Positions 32,683-44,600 of a stretch of 64,000 nt of DNA are shown here, one piece after another (positions within the stretch are counted from its first letter, which is position 1; each line of letters begins with the position of its first letter). This stretch comes from Ciona intestinalis (lineage: Eukaryota; Chordata; Ascidiacea; Phlebobranchia; Cionidae), in contig NC_020176.2 of NCBI RefSeq assembly GCF_000224145.3, positions 2,594,792 through 2,658,791 of the forward strand. The letters run 5' to 3'. A program made the translations under genes and the position numbers. The notes under the pieces are model-generated. The model saw only the letters and a list, made by a program, of their open reading frames with translations, was not told the origin of the DNA and did not search any database.

Positions 32683-35600
32683 ATGTCGAATGAAATAACG
32701 TGGGAGGTTTGTAAGGAGAACGTTCAACCTTTGCGACATGGAAGAAATGTAAGTTACCTCAACGCAAGTTTACAGGTAAGTTGTAACTTTTTGATGTGTT
32801 TTGTTGCGAAGTAAAGCTTTTTATCTGCTTTATTTCGAATTAAATATGCAACAACTCTTATATTTGTCTTCTGCTTGTTCAGCTCGAACGTTTGTATTTG
32901 TATTTTCAATTTGTATTAAACTGTCTCTTATTACTGCTTGCATAGTAAAGATAAATTACGCTATGTATGCCACAGAAGTTTCCTTAATAAAATTCCAAAA
33001 AAGTTATAGATTGTTATTTTTATTATAATAATACTAATAAGTCAATCAGGATTGTAAAAATACCCCTTTTTCAGTGATAATGTCACCGTCCGGATCGTCG
33101 AAAAACGTCCGGATTTTTTAGTAGAAATAAATCCTATTTATATTAAAATCAACTTTCTTACGTTCGGCCGACAATATATTCTTTGGTTTCTTTGTTCTGT
33201 AATTATTGACGACATAAACGTGCGCTCTATTTTAACCGCATCGGTTACATTGCGAGAACACGGCGAATAGCTAAAATGACGAAACGGTTCGTGCAAACAT
33301 TAAAAAAAATGCATTTTCCTAACACCTACTGTACTAATTTTGTCACAAATTATGTCACATGGAACCATTATGCGGTGAATTTAAAATGATATTACATTTA
33401 TTAAAACGACGTATCTAAATGGGTAGAAACAAATGAAAAGTTTTACGCACGTTCATCGTGGATTAAAAATTTACGATGATTACGTCATAATACCTTTGAT
33501 AAACTATTAAAATTTTAGAAAACAATTGTGGTTTATGTGCTTCTATATTTCATATAATTGTNTTATTCCCGATATAATTTAAGCANNNNNNNNNNNNNNN
33601 NNNNNNNNNNNNNNNNNNNNNNNNNNNNNNNNNNNTCACTTGTCACGAGAATAAATTCACAACGATTGCTTCGTTTGTTAGGTGTAGAATGTATGCTACC
33701 GCATGCGTCTATCTTTATTTCCTACGCCCGCGCAGAGCGTAAAAATGTGACGCTCATACACGATGTTTCGATCTCGTGGTTCGTTAGGCAGTGGGCATTC
33801 CTTCCGATTGTTACGTAATGAAACGTCATAGTTAATAGTTATGTTGCAATAAAACATGTGACGTAACAATTAAGCGCAAAATGTCAAATTGCAGCACGGC
33901 AATGTTTGTTACTCGAGCGACTTCATTAGCTGATTATTACGAACACGCGACGAACATAAAACATTAGATCGCAGCTTTAACAACGGTTTCTATCGCACAG
34001 GCGCACGCACTAGACTGTGGTGTTGTGGTGATAGTCAGTAATACGCTTTATAACAAGATTTGGTAGCTTGGGTGACAGCAGACGCATGTAAAACATATTA
34101 CGTCCGGATTTTCAATAAAATTAAACGATCACCGTCCGGATTTACAACTTTTACAATCCTGAAGTCAATTACTAACATTTATTAGACATAACGAAAAATT
34201 CACCCAATATATTAAAAACTGTGTAGTAGTGTAACATGATACCTTTTCGGTCCCCTATTTTTCTATGACGTCAGCCAAGCATTTATCAAACAAATTTATT
34301 ACTTTAATATTGTAAGTTAAGCCTAAATTCCCTTTTAGACGTCGGATGAGATTTCCCATAGCTTGATGAAACAGAAAAAGATGTTGGAAGAAGAAATATT
34401 AACAGATGGCAACCTCCATGATCCTATTGATCCTTGGGATAGGTAACTATAAATTAAAAAGTATGCAGAAGGAGCTATAAAAAGGGGGGGTATACATTTA
34501 AGAAAAAAAGGGGGTATATGTTCGTATTTCTAAAAAGAAATATTTTTTAAAGGGGTGTGACCACAAAACTCCATGACTGTGAAACTGCTTGCGAGCGCAA
34601 TTTTCTGTACAAAACCCGCAAAAGAATTTGTTTTTTACACAAACACACTATTCGTATTTAATAAAACAATGAACAAAAGCATGAGATTTTAATGTTCTTT
34701 GGCTACCAATTTACATAATATCCTAGTTTCTGGTAAGATTCTGTGAAAGCTAACTATTTCTTGGTAAGGCTAAATGAACTTGAATATATTGGAATAATAA
34801 TTACGTCATTACCAGATATTTCAAGTGGTCCCAGCAGCATTTTCCAGAAGGAAAAGAAGATTTAAAAAACTTTTTGCAGAAATATATTGTTAAGTTTCAG
34901 AATTCTGACAGATACAGGTTCGTTGAAATAAACTTTCTTGTTTTACTTGGCATAAAGTTTTCTTAGCACTTTTATTGTTAAACCTAGCACTTTTTATTAG
35001 TATTACATGGTGTAAACCTTTATTTTAAACTTTCAATGCTAAAAACTAGGTGACAAGGCAACTGCCAATGAGTCAACTCTGTCCTAAATTCTAGGCCCCA
35101 TGGCATACCATACTGTAGGACCTAACCCATGTAGAATAAAGTTTATGTTTTTCATGCAACTTTTTTCAGAAATGACCCTCGGTATGTAAACGCTTGGCTC
35201 ACGATGTCACAAATCCACGACGACGCCCCCACCACATTTGCATACATGAAGAGCAAGTCAATTGGAATAAATTGCGCATCTTTTTACATTATGTGGGCTG
35301 AGGAACTTGAGAAGTCAGGGAACATAAAGAAAGCTCATTCCATTTATGAGCTGGGTGAAGAAAATGATGCAGAACCAACAGAACTTCTCAGCAAAATGAG
35401 AAAGTAAGTTAAAATTTTCCCCACTGCATTATTCAGTAAACATTATAACCTAACCGTTTTATAGTTAAATTGTTTCAAATAAATATGCACAGCATGAATA
35501 AATGTTGGATAAAGGAAATATATACACAAAACTTTACACGACAACTGTAAACATAATGAAAGTAATTGCAACATCGATGAGCAATTTACCGTGTGGCATC

Positions 35601-38600
35601 AAATAGTAATAGTGACGATTGATGACAGTAATAAAAAAAGCTTTGTACAACAATTGTCTACCCCTATTTGCATTTTCAAAAATATCTGGCACCTGAGACT
35701 GTACCAACTACCAAACCAACCACTATACAAGCTTACCTACGTTAATATTCCCAACCAACAGTGCCTTCCAGTTGCGTGCAGCTCGGTCAATCTCAACAAA
35801 GTTAAACGAAAATGAGGATGATAAAAATAAGAGTGAACTTGATAGTAGAAGGTAATTTATCTCACATTACTCTTGTGTTAATAATGTGAATGAATCTTAC
35901 GTTTGTTCGCATGCAGGGGCGCAACCAGGGGGGCTGTTTTGCTGTCATGACAGCCCCCTTTTTACGCAGACACGCACGCAGCCAGAAAGTGCTAAGACGC
36001 ACAAACGTGCGTTGCATTCAATATTAGATTCGTTCGCTTGGAATTGGAACAATTTTTCGTTCAATTGTTACGTCACTTTGTCTATTGCAACGTAACTATT
36101 AATTATGACGTTTCATAATGTGGCCACTGCCCAACCAACCACGACATCGAAACATCGTGTATGAGCGTCATATTTTTACACTCTGCGCTGGTCTAGGAAA
36201 TAAAGGAAGACGCATGCGGTAGCATACATTCCACACCTAACAAACGAAGCAATAGTTGTGAATTTATTCTCGTGACAAGTGACGTAATGAAACTCTGGTT
36301 CTCGTGCGGTGACAACCAACGACTCTGTCCAAGCTCGACCGGGACGANNNNNNNNNNNNNNNNNNNNNNNNNNNNNNNNNNNNNNNNNNNNNNNNNNCAG
36401 TTGGATATTTGCCTTTTCACGAATGCGCATAAGTAAAGATAGGCTTGCAAAATACTTTGTACACGCATAAAGCAACGCCTAAGTTTAAAAAGTTAGGAAC
36501 ACCGGTGTAGGGAATATAGCATGAAATGTCACGCTGTACGTAATTTATGTGGATTAAAATAATGCTTACGACAATCACTAAAAGATCATTTGCGATCGTT
36601 TGGTTTGAACTTAATAAGGTGCTCGCGTACCACCTGGGAGGCCTTCGCGTACCATAGTTTTGGAAGCACTGATTTAAACTAATCATCAGAAACAGAAATT
36701 ATACAAAAACTACAGATTGTATGGGAGCAAATAAAACACGATTGTTTACCAATAATCTCGTTTGTGACGTAACAATCGTAATGGTTTTTCAAAGGTTTAT
36801 TCTGATGTAAATAATTACATTATCCACGATGGACATGCGTAAAACTTGCACCAATGTTTCATCAGTTTATATCAATTTAGATACGCCTTTTTAATAATGT
36901 AGTGTTTTTAATTTACCGCGTAAAATAGGATATATATTAGTGTGCACATCCAATAAAGGGAGTGTTTTATCGTGTCATAGATAAACGTGACTGGACGTAA
37001 ATATGACAGCCCCCTTTTGAACGCGCTGGTTGCGCCACTGTTCGCATGGTCTGAAAATGGCAGTCGTTATAAAGAACATAGATGTTCTGTTTCATACACA
37101 AGCTTACGAGTAGCCACATGTGTAACTTGTGGGTATTTGTTTTTCTGTATGACTGACTTTAGAACCCTGTTGGAGCTCAGGGTAAGTCTTGAACCCATAA
37201 CCTTTGGGTTAGAGGCAGGCACTCTAACCAATAACCTAACCACTGTATAATTAAAGAGCCAAATTCTGTGTATATGTGTCTTTTTAAACAAGTTTATCAA
37301 CAGGCAACGACAGGCACTTGGTAGTTTAGATGGGAGGGGTAAACATAAAGTACTTGGAACTACAAGGATTGGGAACACTACTGCAGGTATGAATGGTTTA
37401 TTATGGTGTTGTGATAGTGATTATGAATCGAATGTTGCTAGCACTTGGTCTATGGCATGTATTAGTATATACATGCAGTTTGATGCAAAATTTATTGAGT
37501 ATTAATTTGCTTATTGTAAACTTAACATAGTTTTATAACCAGAGAACTGTGTATGATCATCAATTAAGTTAAACTAACTATTTCATTTTTCTTATTTTTT
37601 TTTATTTATAAAAATAATAACGGTATTTAAATGAGAGCTGAAGTCAAATTTTATAATTGGTGTATAGGCTCTTTTTAGGCAAGTATATATATTTCCAATT
37701 TTCCAATAATGGCTATTATTTTCAATTTACTGTCACTTGTATTTGCACAGGTTTACTAAATAATAACTATCTGTACACAGTATACCATTTATAAAATTTT
37801 CCTTAGGCCCCCTTTTAATGCATTGCATGTATTATATTGTATTGTGACATCATATAATAACATTGTTTGCTCCTAAATAGGAGTTGTTCGATCACAACCG
37901 CGGACCTCATTCAAAGAAAACAGGAGTTCCACCAAATTCAAAATATTTTCTGAAGATGAAAATAACGAACAACATTGTGTTGGGAATTTTGCTTCGATGC
38001 CAAATAATCAAATCAACTCAAAGGAAAATACCACAGCACCATCTGTATGGAAAGGTGCAGAGGTGAGATATTCTGTACTTGTATAGAAATAGAAATAACC
38101 TTGGGGGTTCCTGGCCAAAAATAAAATGAGAAAGAGGTTCTAAGTGTAAGAAAGAGGTTACCCCCTGGCTGTACTTGTGTCATTCAAATTTTAAAACCGG
38201 AGAACATTTATTTGATGTTGTTTATTGTTTACCTTTATGTGATATTTTTGATATCTTCAATTTCATCAAAATTAGTGCAAAATAACTAGCTCTTGTCAAT
38301 TAACAATTAAGAAAGGCCATTACAGTAGGTTTGAACTCCTAATTTTAACACTGTTGTTGTATGTAGGTACAACTAAACAGAAATAAAACAACAACAGCAA
38401 TAAGCAGCAGCAACAAGCCATTCACAATATGCCAAGATGTTGATGTTCCATCTCAAGGTTTGTATAGTATTGCAAACATAACATGTGCAATCTGCAAAAA
38501 CAACATTTTTTTTATTTTTTAAAACCGGTGTGCAATGTACAAAAAAACAAACGTTTTTTTAAACTGATGGTGGTGGGCCTTGACTGCCGAAAGGCCCGAA

Positions 38601-41600
38601 ACCTCCTGGCTGAACCACTTTCCACAACAGTAGCAGAATCCTGCACACAGATTAAATACATGTATTTTTGATTTCATTCCTAGAACAAGCTACTCCGCTT
38701 GCTAGTCGTAAGTTGTCAAAGTCGGTTGAAGTTATTTTGACGGAACGAAAATGGAAGAAACATGAAGAATCGGATTTCCATCGAGCGATCCGGGAACAAC
38801 ATGGAGATGCTGATCATAATGTGGTGGGTATGGTTTGTAACATTGTTTTATCTATATGGCATAGTCACAATACGTCGCTTTTCATGTTAAACTTTTGAAA
38901 ATAAATGTCTGTACTCACTCAGAATTTGAACTTTTAATGACAAAACTACTTAGGTTTATGAATAATTTTTGCGCAAATATCATATATTTTAGCACCACAG
39001 TTTTTCCTTTGATATCTTTTACTCTGTCTGCTGTTTATATAAACAAGCAGGGCAAATTGTATTCGTATTCCAATATTTAATGAGCTTATATTTCTTGGCC
39101 TATAAGTGTAAATGCATTTTAACAATGTCACCCAGATTTTAATGAAAAATTTACAAAAACTTGACTAGGGATGCACATATATAACTTTTTTTTTGAATCT
39201 AGAATTTCAAATCTTTTTTCTATTTATAGGACGAATAAATCAGTTTATTTACCCTATCCCTAAACTTGACAATTATGCTTAAACAGTGTTAACTGTTAAT
39301 ACTTTTCCACCCCAGGTTCGAATGTATCCGGTTGAAAAAGTTTATTCGGCTGTTGGTGAGTTTCAACCAGAGGAAATCCTCGCTGCGTGTTGGTTAAAGA
39401 AACAAAGGGAGGAAGAGGAGCAAAAGAGATTACAAAGTAAGAATGGATTTTTAGATATCATAAAATATGTCAAATAGAACAAAACATAAAAGGTAAAAAA
39501 AAACAGATTAAAAACGTAAAAAATAAACTTGAATACAAATTTTACTAATAAAATTTATATTTTTAGTTTTTGCAATGTCATTATGTCACCCTGTCTAAAA
39601 TACAGCAATACTTTAATGACATTTGACACACACTCTGTACCTAACATAAAAATAAAAACACGCTGTATAAAATAATGATGATTCACTGGCGTCATAGCAC
39701 GGTTGGTTAGCAGACCTGCCTCTTACCCATAGGTTATGGGTTTACGTTTAAGTCCAGTTGCTTCTACCGTTGTGGGCCAGTGTTCACCAATGGGTTGTAT
39801 AAATTGTCAGCTATACAGAAAAAACACCCATATTATAACGACTGTCGTGTTCTGGCCACCCCAGAATAAAGCAAGTTACATTCATTCATTTATTCTGTAA
39901 CTAAATATTTTATTACACTATCCTTATCAATGTATCTCATGTAATAAACAGGGCAGTTAGAAGAACAGAGGAAACAAATTGTTGAAAGTGAACGTCGAGA
40001 AATAGAAGCACAACGAGCTTATGACGATAAAGTGAATCAACTAAAACACAGGGAACAACAACTAAGAAATCTCCTGCAGTTGTTCAAAGATAAAGAGGTA
40101 TGTTTATTTAAGTGGGTGAAGCCCCATAGCGTGGCACTCCATGGGTTCTAGCACTTAGGCCAGGATTGGCTCACTGAAACAAAAAAAATTGCAAAAAGTA
40201 TCACCCACAAACTAATATACATGGTAACTCGTAAGTGGTCACAAGGTGTATGAAAAGAACCTTGTGTTATAACGACTATAGGTGACCCACCACACGAGGA
40301 TAAGTAAGTTACATTACGCCCATTTTATTTTACCAGATGCAAATTGAGGATAAAGTAGAAATGGTGAAAGAAGAACAAGAAATGACGATTGCGTTGCATA
40401 AAGTTTGTTCCCAGCTTCAACACATGCAACAGGTAAATAACTTTAAATTGGGATGGTTATTAAAATTTTAGTGTAGTGGTTTTTAAACTGAAAAGAAAAC
40501 AAACTCTTCTCTCAACCATGACTGTGAGCATATATTTGGAAACAAGATTTTTTAAAAAAGTTTTAACATTTTTTTTTTAGAAAAACAACATTGTTGAAGT
40601 GGCTACATCTAGTCAAGCAATTCAAGGTAAGTTTTTTTTACTCACTAACAAAAATGGTGGTTTGATCTAGCTGGTCCATCAACGCTAAAACAGTTTTGAA
40701 GAGGACATACATGAGACTATGAGAGTGAAGTCTTCAGTAAGGAACACCTAAAAGGCTGAGACCTAGGATGTAGGTCCATTGACCCAAGATCCAGGGTGCT
40801 ACTATCCGCTTTAGCAAATTAAAATTAAAAACTAATTGAAAAGAAATTGTTTTGTTAAAGTATTTTCCTCAATTTCATTTCAACTTTAATTTCATCCAGG
40901 TGGAAAGTCATTGCTTGAAGATGAGGTTATGGAATGTAAGCCTTCGTCTCCTACTGTGTGTACTAAGGAGGCAATGGGTAAGTCTACTCAGTCACCCCAA
41001 GTTTACCCTGATGTTAGGTGTATGTACAAACAAACAAACAAACAGAGCCAAAGGATATTGCATTTACCATATTAATCAATGAAGTTTCTTATTTTTGATA
41101 ATCATGTGTGTACTGCATTTTTTCACTGTCATCCTAGCTTTACCCTGCTGTTAGGTGTCTATACAAACAAGCAAAGCCAAAAATATATTGCATTTGCCGC
41201 ATTAATCAAGAAGTTACTTTATGTTTGACAACTTTGAATGCTTAAGGGCATTATAGCAATGTCACCTCAATATTTACTACAAATTTAAAATCGTCTTCGG
41301 TTCCAGGTGAAATTTTTGGAATGTTCCAAAAGCCTCTGAACACAGATGTCAATGTTACGAAGCATGAACCAAGTATGATGCAACAATCACAATTCTCAAT
41401 ATATTGTGACGCAGAAATGAAAGACAAAACTCCTGTTAAGTTTGATATTTACGAAGATGCATCGGATAACTCTGAAAATATGTGAGTACCTTTATAATAA
41501 CTTACTTGGTTATTTTTTATAATTCAATGAAAGTTATTATATTATGATTATAATAGGCATATAGTTGTAATGCTGATAGAAATAATGAAAACTTTTTTAT

Positions 41601-44600
41601 CATTTTAAAACATAACTTTCCTTTCTATTTTTAAAAAGTTACTTATAAAACACTGACTGAGTTCTGCAATTGAATGCAAGCTTTATTGTTATAAAATATA
41701 GACTCGTTTAGAAATACCATTTTTACATTTAATTGAGGGACCCACATTGTCCCTAATCAATAGGCATTATCCACCACCAGTGTCTTGGACAGAAAAAAAT
41801 AGACTTCAATAAAAAACATTCTTGTTTGAAAAAAAACATTTTTTTTATGGGGTTGCGAGTGACCCCCAAACTCCCGACTGCGCTATTTTTTACAATATTA
41901 TGTTTGTAACCCCCAGCCCCACCCCCGAATACAAGCAAGCACCAAAGCGAGAAGGATTGTCAGGAATTCTTCAACCAGCTGTTGGATTTAAACTTGAAGA
42001 AGATGATTTTGATGACGATGGAAAAGATGAGGTGACTTAATTACACACCCCACAGTCATGTTTTAGTTACTTAATGACTCACCCCAGATTAACAGTGTTT
42101 ACTAAACATTTTTGTGCCCCAAAAATTACTCTTTAGTTTTTTAAACTGGCAACACAGCAAAAAAATTAAATCTACAAAACAAATTAATCCAGTAAACTAA
42201 TTTGGTCAAAAACAATAAAAACATTAAACAATGTTTATTTCACACTTTATGTACAATATATTTGATCATAATAATTGCTTTATGATGTCATAGGATGAGC
42301 GATTGTTTGACGATGTATACCCATTATGTGATGACAATCAATCTTTATATTTGGATGATCGGACAGTAGCAAGAGCACCAATGGAAAAAACAACTAAAAG
42401 TAAAATAATATTTTATATATTGATTTAAATGGAGCGTGGTTTATTCTCGCTCGTTATAACACAGATGTTCTGTCCTTGTGGCTATGTTTTTTTCTGTATG
42501 GCTGACAATTCAGACAACCCAGAGACCACTGAGCTGGATAAATTGCCTTCAAGTGTCTTGCTCTAGGACACATACCCCTACAATGATAGCAGCACTTTGA
42601 ACCCATAACTAAAATTCAAAAAATCAGTAAAAAATAATAAGCATGAGGTGTTTAAAACAGACTCACCGTGTTATAACGAATGTTTTTTGCCCTGCCACAG
42701 GGGAATAAAAATGTAACATCATTTCAATTATCTTTGTAAATCACAGACACTGAATTCCCCGAGTCATCTTTCTTAAACACGCTGAGTCACAACCCACCAA
42801 GCTTACAATCGACGATGCACGTCACGAACGAGATTGGCGACGATTTCAACAATCCTCATTTCTCTGCTGAGAGCACCACACGATGGGGTGGTGGAGCAAC
42901 AACAGCGACGACCACAGAGGAAGGTGTCGTAAAACTCAGGTGGAAAATTTAACTATCAGTTAAGCTGAAAATAAGACTCATTAACTATTCCATGCTCTTG
43001 TTAACTGTTATGAGCTGTGAAAGGATGTATCATATTTTTTCGTCACAGGTGGGCTGTAGGCTTTAGGATACTCTTTCAATAAATATCATTTTAAAAGTAG
43101 TCTTTTTCCCCACAGTCCAATACTTGAAGCTACGAACGAATACGAGAAATCGATGTCCACCAAATATCAATCAGGTCTCGTATCGTTGATACCTTCCATG
43201 CATCGTACAAATGTTTCAACAGCTGCAACTGGTACACCATTTATGTTATTAGATTATTAATATTTATAAAAAAAATTAAAAAAAACGACTGTTATATATA
43301 CAAACAGTAAAAAAAGCATGAACTGTGAAAGAACGCAAAAACAACAAAATTAAATTTCAGTCTGTATTGAAAAACCTTTTGTAATATAGAAATAAATACT
43401 GCTATAGTAACAGTTTCTTAAGGTAGGCATAGCCTGTTAATAACAGAAGAAAAAAACTTAGTAATACTTTTGTTCTGATTGGTCAACAGAAAAGTTTAAA
43501 TTTGGCGCCATTGGGCTTGAAGATGACATCACAATACCTGAACAATCGCGACTGGTTGATAGTGATGTCATAGATGAATCACAAGCGATTGATTACGACT
43601 TCAAAGATTTGTGCGATGAGTTAATGTCAACTTCCTTGTGTAAAACAACCATAGACCTTATGCCAGGTAAGTTGGCCAACATGGTGTAGTAGGGTGGGGG
43701 AAGACAGGACACCCTTAGTAGATAATATCCAAATATCCGGGTTGTGTTTTAAACAATTTACAATTGTCTATGGGAGTCATGATGATACAGTTTTATAATT
43801 CTATGAATGTTTTTTGTTTACTACCAAATAAGTAAGAAAATGAAATGGTGACCCATGTTCCCCCACTCATCATATGTTACATTCGTGGTTGTAAGGGGGT
43901 GGGGTCCTACTGTAAGATAAGATTTTTTATTGCTGTAACCAATTGCCCACCATTAATGGTCCCATCCTCCCAGATGGGATCGGAGATTTATCGAAGCCCT
44001 CCCTTGGCCTCAACATCATCCCTGATCCTTGGAACGATCAACTTCTTCAAGGACTCATCCCTTCAACACTTGAGGGCGTTATCGTTGCATCGGAATCGAA
44101 AGTTTTCAGGAAAGGTTCTGACGTTCGAATTGGTGAGTTAAGAGATTCAACAAATCTTACCCAACTTACTGGAACTGTCACTTGAGTGGATGCTCTTTAA
44201 TATTTTTTTGAGGCAGAATTTTAAATGCATTTTAATTAATTTTTAATGTAGAATTTAAAATGCATTTAATATTTTTCCAATACATTAGTGTTATGCCGTT
44301 ATCAGTGTAATGACATCAGCAGTGTTATGACATCATCAGTTGTAATGACATCATCTGTGTGATGACATCATTGTTACTCTAGGTAACGAGACGTACCATC
44401 TCGTGAAGGAAATTGGGAAAGGAGCTTTCGCGAAGGCTTACAAAGCAACTATGGTGTCTGGAGATGAAGTTGCAGTTAAAGTGAGTTAAATATATATATA
44501 TATACATTGGTAAACATGGTTGTGGGGTGTGGTGTTGTATGGCTTTGTCACAATGCGGTGGTTTTGGTAGGTTTTTACGAAGGTGGTTCTTTATAAATAA

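Noticed and set aside
36176..36475. Open frames running through the N gap at 36.3 kb
   Set aside because: The frame is open only because N codons are not stops; the region is inside hAT element B.
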